64,000 nucleotides of DNA, from NCBI GenBank assembly GCA_963693365.1, contig CAVNZM010000013.1, positions 7,254,001-7,318,000 on the forward strand, written 5' to 3'. A program made the translations under genes and the position numbers. Positions 32,431 through 60,100 of the stretch are shown piece by piece. The stretch comes from Amoebidium appalachense. Its lineage: Eukaryota > Ichthyosporea. The notes beneath the pieces were generated by a model. The model made no database searches. It saw nothing but the letters and a program-made list of their open reading frames with translations, and was not told the DNA's origin. The stretch's first letter is position 1, and every line of letters starts with the position of its first letter.

Positions 32431-33353
32431 GCTGAGCCCCTCGTTATTCAACACACAGTCAGAAAACGGTTTGGTTGTCAAGATTTGTGCTGGAAACGAT
32501 GACCTCGTTATTAATTTCCCCCGCATGGGCTTCTCTATGCTCAGTGGTGATCTGTCGCTCGCTTGCGTGCACCCCGAGCACAGTCTCTAGCTAGACTGTA
32601 CATAGACGCTCACACAGATTGTACGTTCAGTAGCCTACAGAGTGATGTCGGAATGCCAAAGTTATGGAAGTTATTATTTAAACATGAAAAATTCAAATGT
32701 GCACCTGGTGGTATGCAAATACATGCACAGTATATGATTGTAAATATGCAAATATATGCAAGTATATGACGTAAGTATATGCAAATGTATGCAACTCATA
32801 GTATACAAATATAGATGCACGCTGGTGACCCCTCTAAGACACTTTACTCAGTCATCTGAAATCTGTACCTATCAACTATAGTCCCCAGAGTCCAGATATC
32901 TTGGTGTCCCAGTCTACTCTGTACAGTTGCTGCTCAAGTACAATGTTCCATGATGGTTGGAAAGTGCTTTTAAACGCCTGCGTTTAATTTGATTATTAAA
33001 CGGCTGCCTTTCTTTTCAGCAAATATTTTCAAGGCATGTGCACGCTCCATATCCTTCTATTGTCGATTTGCATTTATTTGCGCTTTTGTCGTCCGGCCGG
33101 CACACATGATTCGGTTTACCTCTGTTCGCTGCATGGATTAACAGAGGAAACTAGTGTAAGAGCGCTTTAACCTTTAACAAGTCTCAGAGGCTCGTAGAAG
33201 TCACGGAAGCGTGCTTGTTTTATCTACTAACAATTGTTGTTTTTAAATTTCCCGGGCCTGTAACGCTCATGACTATGGCATCATCTGTACGTGCACAGGC
33301 ACGAAACTCTAGCACGAACCGTTATACCAATAACAGTGACAAGCACACACGTG

Positions 33354-33390
<37 letters not shown>

Positions 33391-33519
33391 ACGCACGCAC
33401 GCACACACGCACACACACACGCGCGCACGTGCGCGCACACGCGTTGCGCGCGCACACACGCGTTGCGCACGCACACACACACGCACGCACACGCACGCAC
33501 ACGCACACACACGCACGCA

Positions 33520-33598
<79 letters not shown>

Positions 33599-33639
33599 GT
33601 GAGGATACCGAGTGTCACAGGGGAGAGGTCCCCCTCCCC

Positions 33640-33696
<57 letters not shown>

Positions 33697-33720
33697 AAAA
33701 AAGAAAAAAAAAGGAAACCC
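32431..33720 (+). mobile_element. decayed 5'-truncated LINE relic
   Basis: It aligns by eye with LINE copy 1 from about 28331 onward: GCTGAGCCCCTC vs GCTTAGCCCC; GGTTGTCAAGATTT vs GGCTGTCAAGATTT; GAAACGATGACC vs GAAAACGATGACC; CTTCTCTATGCT in both; ATATCTTGGTGT in both; TATCCTTCTATT vs CATCCTTCTATT; GCCTGTAACGCTC in both. Many indels and stops make it non-coding. Its tail repeats the LINE pattern: (CA)n (33352-33597), GATACCGAGTGTC, poly-C (33634-33660) and poly-A (33661-33694); beyond it, AAACCCCTGGCATATA still resembles the LINE 3' UTR. It is an older insertion of the same family. Confidence 0.85.
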
Positions 33721-34508
33721 CACCGGGAATTCAACTCAAATCTCTGGAGCTTGGTTTGCACGTTGTATACGGTGCATGAATAAAAACCCCTGGCATATAA
33801 TCCAGTCACCCGAGGCCCTTTGTATGAGGGCTGCCGAGACGGGGAACTGAACAGGGTGACGTAAGCATGCGCAATTTTCCTGTCGAATCTTGCAAAATAA
33901 TGGGATTGAATGTGCCAAACGCCATTTTGATTGGCTTCGTTAGGGAACTGCCATATTAGGCAGGTATTTTCCTCGTGGCTTGAAGCTGCTTTTTGTTTTA
34001 AGTTTTTTTGCTCAGCTGCTTTGCTGTGCCACAGTTTTCTGCTTCACTGCGTATACGGCTGAACTTCGCCCAGGGGAAAGAAGGGGTACCGGTACACAGA
34101 GAGATTGAAGTGAGTTTATGCTTTTTATTGCCTTCCTGTGCTGCTGAGTTATTTAGAAACAACCGGAGTTCTAGGTTTTTTTCCTCTTCAAAAAGAAGCC
34201 AGCCATGCTGAAAGCGCCGAACAGAAGAAATAGGCAGGTTTGGGGGTAGTGGGTGGGCTAGATGTAACACGCTTGTCTGCTGTAGGTGGAAAAGTAACTC
34301 TAGCTTGTAGTTGCAAATGAGAAAAAAAATTATCTTGCAAAACTATACAAAAGCTAAATTGGTAAAGTTAAAGAGAACTAGGACACCCGACTCGAAGGAT
34401 GGGGGAAAGGGTGAAACACTATTGTACTTCGGACTGAACCTTTCTCGTGAGTTCTAACCGGTCTCTTCTGTCGCAGGGTTTGTGTCTGAGACAAAAGGAA
34501 AAAGAATC
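33721..34508. promoter_or_regulatory. upstream region of methionyl-tRNA synthetase gene
   Basis: Mostly unique DNA. The first part still resembles the LINE 3' UTR. An ATTGG (reverse CCAAT) lies near 33930. A TCGCAG at 34471-34476 could be the acceptor of a 5' UTR intron just upstream of the ATG at 34509. No other gene seen. Confidence 0.45.
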
Positions 34509-50676
<16,168 letters not shown>

Positions 50677-51396
50677 ACACACAACTCTAGCGCATAAAGC
50701 ACATAACATGGTATTTGTTGCCACTAATTGTGCTGACTTCTTATTCGCTGGTCTGTGATCATGTTGTGGTCGTTGTCGACCAAGCAAATTGCTTCCATTA
50801 ATCGGGAAAATGTATATCTCTGTTTTGTCTTATTTCTTTTTTTGTGTCTTCAGGGTGGTGCCTTTTTGTTTTTCCGAAACAGTCAGACCAGAATTCCTTT
50901 GACCCCATGCTCCTTGTTCCTCCGTGTTTCCCTGTGTGTGTGCTATGGATTAAAGTCGTGTTACATTTTTTCCCATTTCTTGAATCGTAGATATTTTATC
51001 CACAAACCATTCGTGTTAACATTCATGTCCTTTTTGCTCCTAGGTTTTTTTTTTTTTTGTCGCAGTATGTTCATTTGTAGCTCACCGGCTGGGAGAAGTC
51101 AGGAAACCTTCTGGCTTGTCTGTTTCGAGGATATTTGACTAATTGCAAATGGCCGCATCCAAACACACTTGCAGGTGTGTGTGTGTACACAACGTACGTC
51201 CGCGCACAACACACAAACACACACTTAGCTCACACTCGCCATGCACACTCATACATATTCCGCTGTCCGTGTCTCCTTATAGACTAGAGTGATGAATAGA
51301 GCCGAATGAATAAGTGGCTGCCTGGGGCGGACACTTGATTTCTCCATTTTAATAAAAGTCGGTGATTGGATGACGGTATTTAGTTGTAAAACATGG
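50677..51396. other. 3' flank of methionyl-tRNA synthetase gene
   Basis: Unique DNA with AATAAA at 51351-51356, about 45 bp before the candidate start codon of the next gene. No other gene seen. The real transcript end could be earlier. Confidence 0.5.
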
Positions 51397-51739
51397 ATGT
51401 GGCCCCGACTTGGCTACCCACCTGCCAGGACTCCATCGGACGGCCGGTATGCAGAAAGCGGACAAGATCGAGTGCGGGCTGTAGGAGCAGGTAGGGCCAA
51501 AATATGTGCGGTATAGACGTGATGTTTTAGCAATAGATAATTGTTGAGTATAAAAATGTGCAGTTGATACATAGCCACATTATTTTACTAAAAGACAGAT
51601 GTAGTAGTTTTTTGTTCATAGCAAACAAGCTACATAATTGCTGGTTGTTTGTGGTGTTTTAATATACACTATGGATACGTAACCGAACACCAATCGACAA
51701 TTGCATGTCGCAGAGTGTGTGTATGTTTTACATTGTAAG

Positions 51740-51794
<55 letters not shown>

Positions 51795-52283
51795 TATGGG
51801 TTTACTTAGGACGGGGCATCAGGCAGGCCCTAAGCTTATGAAAATTGATATATCTCATGAGCACAATCGCCATATAATGAGCCTCGCTGCTTCGATATCG
51901 GTAGCTTCACCGGATTTCCAACGAGATATTGCAAACACAAAAACCATTAGCTACTTAATTGTCTAATGACGAGAAACAGTATTATTTATACTGGGTAGTA
52001 TATAAAACTAGTAATCAGTCAGAGATCTCAGAATTAACGGCAACTGCGCCTGTTAATTAATTGTGGCTCTAATATCCCCCCCCCCCCCACACACACACAC
52101 ACCACCACCACACACACACACACACACCCGAAGGGGGAAAAAATGATCGGGTGGGGGGAGAAGGGGAGGGGGCTCACCTGCCCATTGAGTTTGTAATTAA
52201 AACGTTCGGTCTTATTCGAACATGCTAACACACAGTGTACAGTACTCACCGGTGAAGGACTTTCATTCCTAATAATTTCTCAC

Positions 52284-52375
<92 letters not shown>

Positions 52376-53249
52376 GCCTCCGCCCCCACCTCATCTTCCC
52401 CTCGGCAGGGGGTGAGGTAGATATAGATCTAATAGAGGAAGAGGTAAGCAAAGTTTATTAAACTCTGTAATTAGATATCAAACATACGGTGCATACATTA
52501 ATATGACTTTTAGTCAATGTACAATGACTTGGTGAGTTTATCAGACGGCGTCACCACCCCAAAACGTTTTTTTTTGGAAGAAACAAGACCATGTGTACAC
52601 TGCTATCTGTTCGACAATTACTATGACGACATAGAAGCAGTAAAAAACTGATGTAAGATGCCAACTACACCGTTTAAAATTGTTAACTGCACCGTTTAAA
52701 ATTGCTAAGATGATTTTACTGCATTTTCTTAAAAATAGGACATAGGACCGAGTAGTATGTCTCCATATAATTATCCACAAACATTCAAATTCATTTTAGT
52801 TATATCACCATTACATCTATATAAAGATGTCAACCCGCACGCTCTCACATGAGAAATGCCCAGGAGTGTACAATATTCATTATATACAGATTCCTATTTA
52901 TATTTATATATATATTTTCCATATCTCATTCAGGCGCATACATCTGTATACATATATACCACAACACGCACATTTGGGAACAACCAAAACATAACAGGCG
53001 ACGTCCTGTCCATCTATTTTTTAGACTTCAGCCCCGACGCCTACAAGTCATTCGCGCCAAATGTATCTCCCCCCCCCCCCCCCCCAAAAAAAAAAAATAA
53101 AAAAATAAAAAAAAATAAAAATAAAAAACAATAAATAAATAAAAATAAATAAAACAAAACAAAACAAAAAATAAACCACACACACGCACAGACTACCCAA
53201 ATCCAATCGGCTTCAGAGGCGCAAATCATATAGCAATCTTGTTCTCTGA
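51397..53249 (+). CDS. possible four-exon small gene, unknown product
   Basis: A phase-consistent chain: 51397-51490 (starts MWPRLGYPPARTPSDGRYAE; donor GTAGGG), 52409-52443 (GEVDIDLIEEE; donor GTAAGC), 53025-53062 (acceptor TTTTTTAG, donor GTATCT) and 53192-53249 (acceptor CGCACAG, ending RRKSYSNLVL and TGA). The total is 74 residues with no known domain. Support is splice sites and phase only; the peptide is short and the third exon also reads sensibly in another frame (FSPDAYKSFAPN). Converges tail to tail with the MORN/DysF gene, 58 bp apart. It could instead be the end of a longer transcript or chance. Confidence 0.3.
51738..51786. repeat. poly-T tract
   Basis: About 46 T followed by seven A. 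It lies in the first intron of the possible small gene. A poly-C/(CA)n block lies at 52285-52372 in the same intron. Confidence 0.95.
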
Positions 53250-53307
53250 AATACTTTGAAATACTGTTAGACATCACTAATTTGCGACAGGCAGTGAAAA
53301 AAGTGCA

Positions 53308-53642
53308 TTATGAAATCATAAAACTTCCTTCCATGTTCTCCCACAATCTCCTCCTTTTTCTGATCCACTTTCTCCTGCGCACGAAATCGGTAGGGCCCAT
53401 TTTGGGGTGCCACCATGCAGAGTCACTCACAAAGTTGACGGAATAGCGCCATCCCTCAGGATCCGTCTGTAACCCCACCACAAGTCAATATATACGGACG
53501 CAAGGACGCAAGGACACATGCACACACGCACGCACACACGCACGCACACTGTATGCACACACGTACACGCAAACCCTCGCACACACACAAGCCCAAGTCG
53601 AAACACACACACACACAATAAACACACAAGCACACACATAAT

Positions 53643-53675
<33 letters not shown>

Positions 53676-53885
53676 ATAAACACACACACACACACACGCA
53701 CACAAGCACCCCAGAAAATTTGCCGGGAATATGTGGTCTTTCCCTGCTCCTATTTGCTGATTTTGACAGACTCCCTGTTCACACATGGTTTTTCTTTCCT
53801 TTTCTTCTGCTGGACACAGCCCCTGAGAAAGAGTGGTGGTGGTGGTGGTGGTGGTGGCAGCAATGAAAAAAAAAGAAAAAAAAAT

Positions 53886-53924
<39 letters not shown>

Positions 53925-53994
53925 GGTCTTTTAGGCAAAAGGGGAGTGAGGGATGACGGGGAGGGGCCGGGGGTGGGGGTGGGGGGTGGGGGGT

Positions 53995-54033
<39 letters not shown>

Positions 54034-54350
54034 TCTTGTAAGCAACCGGTCATCTGCCCCCAAAAAGGGGGGGGGCATTGTATCTTAGGTGAGGTGTTAT
54101 AGCAATACCCGCAATGCCTGGTTGTCTCCAGCGGTGTCCGTGGCTATTTGCCAGTTGGAGGTCCAAGTCCAGTCGGGCCCCGGCAGCTCCATTTCGTCCA
54201 ATGATGGAATCTGCACGTGATTTGGGCCCAATCAGAAACGTTGACTTATGTTCACCAATTGTAAATTTATGCCCTAGAAAGTGATGTCGGACCAGGCCAT
54301 AAGACTAAGTGGACTGGTAGGCATATATGAGAGGGGTTGCTGCAAGTGGG

Positions 54351-54448
<98 letters not shown>

Positions 54449-55207
54449 GTGTGTGTGCTTGTGTGTGTGCGTGTGTGTGTTTGTGTGCGGACACGTGTGT
54501 GTACCTGTTCCTGTTCTGCACGGATTCTCAACCTTAGCCAAGGAAATCCAAGCATTATAATCTAAGATTAGTTCAACTTTGATCCGTCGATCAGCCTTCT
54601 GATGTCATGTGGTGCAATGAAACGAATCTGCATGCAACAGACACTTCAGCAGGGCCCATTATCAGTGGTATTTCTATGACTACAGGGAAACCGGGGGAGG
54701 TGGGGGGGAGGGGGGGAAGGGGGGTATACCAGGTTCCCATCGATGTCTGTCCAGGAGTCCGGGTCACCCTTCAAGTTGGGCACACCCCAGGCCTTAAAGA
54801 GATAATACCTGCATGCCCATAGAAGGAAATGGAACGTTGCATAAGTATGTGGATTGGATACTTCACAAATTTGAATGGTGGTTTCAATGAATGTGTTCAC
54901 AGTTCCCTTGCAGAGGGTGGGGGGAAAGAACCATCGAGAAAGGGGAAGGCAGGTAGGGAGAAAGTGAGGAAGTTTCGATGCTTGGGGGGTGACTGAAGAG
55001 AAAAGGGGATGCATGGGTGAGAGAAGAGGGGTTGGGTATCACGGTGAGGGGTGGAGAAGGGGGGGGGGGGGGGGGGGGTGAGGACGTCTTGGCTAGAGGG
55101 GGGGTGATTTCATTTGGGACATTTGGAGAGGGAAAAGAGTGAGAAGGGACCCCGGAGGGGGGGAGGGGGGAGGGGGGTGGGGGGAGGGGGTGGGTGGGTG
55201 GGTGGGT

Positions 55208-55238
<31 letters not shown>

Positions 55239-55350
55239 TAGTGTTGTGGGGTTGAGAGACGGGAGGAGGATGAAGAGGAGTTGGTGGTGGTGGGTGGTTA
55301 ATGGGTGGGTGGGTGGGTAAGTGGGTGTGTGCACGGGGCGGGGGGAGGGG

Positions 55351-55385
<35 letters not shown>

Positions 55386-55897
55386 ATCAACCTCTGATTT
55401 TCATAGGCCACATCCACAGCAACGACATCCTGTGACTGCAGCCAAGCCATGTAGTCGGAAAGGCTGCTAGGGTCCTCGGGGAAAAAATCACATAAGACCC
55501 CCCTGGTAAAACACACACGAAGAGACTTGTGGCCTGGAGGTGGGGTGACATGGGGGGAGAGGGGTGGGGGTGCGGGTGGGGGATGGGTGGGTGGGTGGGT
55601 GGGTGGGGGGGTGGGGGGGGAGGGGGAGGGGAATACAAGAATGAGAGGAGAGCGTAGAATAAACTGAAATGTCACGGTAAAGAAGTGATTAAAAATTAAG
55701 AAACGCGGGGGAAGAGGAGGGGGAGGGGGAGGACGAGGGGTTCTCATGTGTGTCTACAACCACATAACGGAGAATGAACATCTTGAAGCGATTTTTAACA
55801 TGCAGCCTAACAGACAGGCAGGCACGCCCAAACATGTACACAGGCACAGGATAGTCAAGCGCATATGCACACAGGCACGAGCAAATATACTCACACG

Positions 55898-55958
<61 letters not shown>

Positions 55959-58181
55959 ACACACACGCACACACACACACGAACACACACACCTGTGTTG
56001 CTGTCATACACCACGGCTGGGCCATCCAACACTCCATCCACAAACGTGCCTGTGGATTCAACAAATCAGTGTTACAGGTCAGGACCTCCGTCCCTTCCCC
56101 CCCACCCCCCCATCCCCCCGGGTTTAATTATCAATCACCGTTGTCAAAAGTCCCTGCCGACAGAGTGTTAGTGTGCTTATAGCTGTGCAAGCGTGCGTCC
56201 TCGTGCCAGTGTGTGTGATTTGGATTTCTCCCACATCAACTGTTTCCCTTTTCACAATATCCTTTGTCCATTGGGGTGAACGGAGCAGGGGTCACCGGAG
56301 GTGGGGAAGGGGAGGGGGGAAGGGGGTACGGGGGAGGGAAGTGTGGGATGTGTGTGTGTGGGGGGGGGGGGGGGGGGGGGGGGGGGAGGGGGATTTACCA
56401 CTTATCGCAGTGGTCTGTGTGTCTTTGTAGAAGAGCATACCGGGGCCGTGATATGTGAATTTCTCCTTGCTGGTCTCACGAAACCCCCCTGCATAGCGCA
56501 CCTGCAAGTCAAAATCTCAGTCAAAGGCACATATAAAACCAACCACTGCATCTCCCATTTTAGGCAGGATCGAGGTTGATCTCATCGAGGATTTAAAATG
56601 GCCCTGTCGCGGCTCTTGAAATTCTCGAATTAATCAAGCGATCAAGGGCATGACATCATTATGACGTTTTTTGTTGACAAATGACGTCACATCCTCGGTC
56701 GCTTGACGTGTTCGACAATTTCAAGAGCCCCGCCAGGGCCATCCGAAATACTCGATCGGATAAGAAAAATTCCTCGATGGGATAAAAAAAAAATCCTCGA
56801 TCGGATAAAAAAAAAATCCTCGATCGGGTCTAAAATGGGAGAAGCGGTGTGTTGGTTTAGACCAGGGGTTTTTATGATGTGTCCTGCATTTTCTAGTTAG
56901 CAACACAGCGACCCCCCCCCCCCCCCCCCCCCCCCCCAACGTGTTGTATAAAAGAACAAGATTAGGCAGCAACCCAATCAAATCAGCCAACTAGCTTGGA
57001 CACGATACCAACTATTGGTCCGGAACATGATAAAGCTAGATTCCTAACCCCGAGCTGTTTGCCCGGAAGCCAAAATCGACAAGACTTGAAAAATAGAAAA
57101 AAATTTATTAAAGGCGGCCCAAGTAGACAAAAATGCAACAAGCACATGTATATATGTCCGTATTTGTGTGCCATACACAAAAAACGGCGTGTTCCTATGC
57201 ATCCGCACGTGTTATGAACAAGCTATTTGTGTCGATTTTGTCGACCGCGGCGAGGTTTCTTTCACGAAAGTTAGGTAATATGAATCCCCGTAAAGATCTC
57301 AGCAGATCGGATTGAAGCACTAATCAGCCGATCGATTCCAACCCTGTGGAATCCATGAATCCCGGTCATCCTCTTGCCACCACCTTTTGAAATTTGGGGG
57401 GTTGCTCGATGAAAATATAGACACAGTTAGGCTACACACCCACGCGAAACAGAAAAACACAGTCAACCCCGGTGTTTTTGGTGTCTTTCGAAAGTAGAAA
57501 ACATAAACTAAATTAGACAAAAATTTCTGGCGCCAACACTATTCCACAACAGGCGCTATTTGATTTCAAAGTTCGCTGATGCATTTATTTTTGAAACTGA
57601 TGCAAAAATGCATCGGCGGACGGCTAGGGGCTAATTTTCTTATGCAGAAAATCAGATGCTCTTTCTCTGTATAGAATCAACCAGCAATGTTTCTAAATGT
57701 CGGCGCTACAGGTATTCTTGATCGACTAGACACCCACGAATTCTCTCAGGGTGGGGAGAGGGGACACGGGCCGGGAGAGGGGGGGCGGGAGGGGGGGGGA
57801 GGGAGGGGCGAGGGGAGAACGAGAAAGAGGGAGAAAGGAGGTGTTGGGGAGGGGGGGGAAGAAGGCAAGAGTGGAGGGGAGGCAGGAGTGGAGGGGCGGT
57901 GGGGGAGAGAGGAACGAGGGGGACGGGGGGGAGGGGGGGGGGGGGGGGGAAGAGGGGGGGAGGGGGGAGGGGGGGGGGGGGGGGGGGGGGGGGGGTAAGA
58001 GAAGAGAGGGAGGTTTGTTTTCACCTTTTGCTTAGATGAGTTCAAATCGTTGGAGGGTGGGGCCGGGGGGGTGTTTGTGTCTGGAAAATATTCAAAGTCG
58101 AAAAAGACACCATCGGGTAGAGCCTGCTGATTGCTATCTATGCGCTGTGTATGTGTGTGTGTGCGTGTGTGTGCGTGTGTG

Positions 58182-58258
<77 letters not shown>

Positions 58259-58898
58259 CGTGTGTATGCGCGTGTGTGTGAACGGATGTGTCAGTGTGTG
58301 TGTGTGTTTGTGTCCGCGGGCTATGCATAAGCATGTTCTTGCACTTGGTTGCAAACTGGGTCGCCACAGACTCCTAAGCCATAAACGAACACTTATCCAC
58401 ACGTGTGTGTGCACAAGCACTTCCCCCTCATTGCACCACATATCACACATTCCCCCTCAGATTCCTACTTTTTTCCCCCCCTCTCTCCCTCCCTCCCCCC
58501 TCCCCCCTCCCCCCCTTCCTCTTCCCCCATCTCAAATGCCCATCTTTCCCAGGTAACACAAAGGATATCTCTTTCACACACTAACTGTAGAGTTTTAAAA
58601 TACCCAGGTCCCACTCCACTCCCTTTCTTACATCACCGTTCTTTATTTCCAACCCCTCCTTCCCCACCCCCCCTCCCCATCCCCCCAATTCCCTTCCCCG
58701 GTCCAACCCCCCCCCCCCCCCCCCCCCCAACCTTCTCTTCCTTACCCCTTTGCTTTGCACTCCACCCTCTCGTTAAAAATTCCATAGAACCCCCACCTCC
58801 TACCCCCCCCCCAGAAAGATATAATATACCTGCGACATATCTCGTGCCCGATCAATGTACTTGGCACCCATAGCACGGCGCAGATGTACCACTAAATC
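53308..58898 (-). CDS. MORN-repeat protein with C-terminal dysferlin (DysF) domain
   Basis: Exons in transcription order, all phase-consistent: 58898-58830, 58144-58025, 56501-56399, 56049-55993, 55533-55392, 54808-54730, 54210-54109 and 53466-53308 (TAA). Two MORN-like repeats: [10 protein letters not shown]...[11 protein letters not shown] and [18 protein letters not shown]. The last four exons form a DysF domain: [36 protein letters not shown] and [12 protein letters not shown], the paired aromatic/basic pattern of ferlins, yeast peroxins and TECPR1. MORN repeats bind lipids or membrane scaffolds; DysF domains in TECPR1 bind sphingomyelin. A membrane-associated role is therefore inferred. 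The gene continues upstream (see 59439-63988). Intron donors here are followed by poly-C on the coding strand (GTATACCCCC, GTTGATACCCC, GTAAATCCCCC), which explains the poly-G on the plus strand. Confidence 0.8.
56551..56842. mobile_element. foldback/MITE-like element
   Basis: 292 bp with long inverted ends: TCTCCCATTTTAG at the left and CTAAAATGGGAGA at the right. Homology continues inward: ATGGCCCTG...CGGCTCTTGAAATT pairs with AATTTCAAGAGCCCCGCCAGGGCCAT, and TGACATCATTATGACG pairs imperfectly with AATGACGTCACATCC. The right arm is expanded by about four tandem 23-bp units (CCTCGATCGGATAAAAAAAA), with one or two in the left arm. No clear target duplication. It sits in the intron between exons 58025 and 56501 of the MORN/DysF gene and has no coding capacity. 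Confidence 0.85.
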
Positions 58899-59438
58899 CT
58901 GGGGAAATATTAAACAGATCGTATTAAAATAAAACACCATAAACTCACGGATAATGTGAAAGTCTTCTGCCCGAACAACAGTCACGTTTCCTCCCCTATA
59001 TCTCACTGCTCCCCTTGCCCCCCTCCCCCCCCCCCCCCCCCCCCCCCAACACCCCGACAAACACGTATGATTCCTCTACCCTTCCTCCTCCCCCCGCCCC
59101 CCTCATTCCCCTCTTTCCCGTATCCCTCCTCAACCAGTCGTCCACCCCTCCCTCCTTCCCCCCCCCCCCCCCCCCCCCCCCCCCCAACCCCCTCATCCAC
59201 CCACCCGGCCACATACACACACACCCTCCCATTCCACCATGCCATTGCCTTTCTTCCATCTGATTGATTGTTGCATATCCTCGCTAGTGACGATTGTTCT
59301 TCTTCTTGTCTGCTTGTTCTTTGCCCTGTCCCCCCCCCCCCCTCCCCCCTCCCCCCCACCCACCCACGCACACACACACACACATATAACACAAACACAT
59401 CTCCCCATCTTAACCCCCCTTATCCATTTTGCTTTAAC

Positions 59439-59974
59439 AGGTGGCAGGAAGTAGCTGGTAAAGGGATTAGGCAGTCGGCGGGAGTGTGTGTGTGTGTGTG
59501 TATGTGTGTGTGTGTGTGTGTTTTTGTATGTGTTCTGTGTGTGTGTGTGGGTGTGTTGTGTGTGTGTGTGTTGTGTGTGTGTGTGAGGGGGGGACCTTTG
59601 CAACGGTGGCTTGTGGGGTGGTGTACTTGAGCTGAGAACGTTTGGAAAAGACGAATCCTGTATGAGTGTACCTGGGTTAGAAAGTGTGCGTGACTGATAT
59701 GTATGGGTGTTTGTTTGTGCTTGTGTGTATGTGTTGTAACGTACGTGTATTTAAATTTTTGTCATTTATATGTGAATGGGGGTTTACGCTGTTTACTCGA
59801 GGCAAAGAGAACCAGTCTCAGGTATGGGGGGGGGGGGGTTTGCTCGGAATATCCCCTCAGCGGTATATCATGATCACGTACATAGATGTCGGGTGGTGAC
59901 TATATATCAGGGTTTACTTTCTCTACGAGACACCATAAAGAATACAAGGAGAAATCAATTAGTTGGGGTTCCCC

Positions 59975-60017
<43 letters not shown>

Positions 60018-60049
60018 GGGCTCCCCTCGGGACACTCGGTATCAGCTGG

Positions 60050-60100
<51 letters not shown>

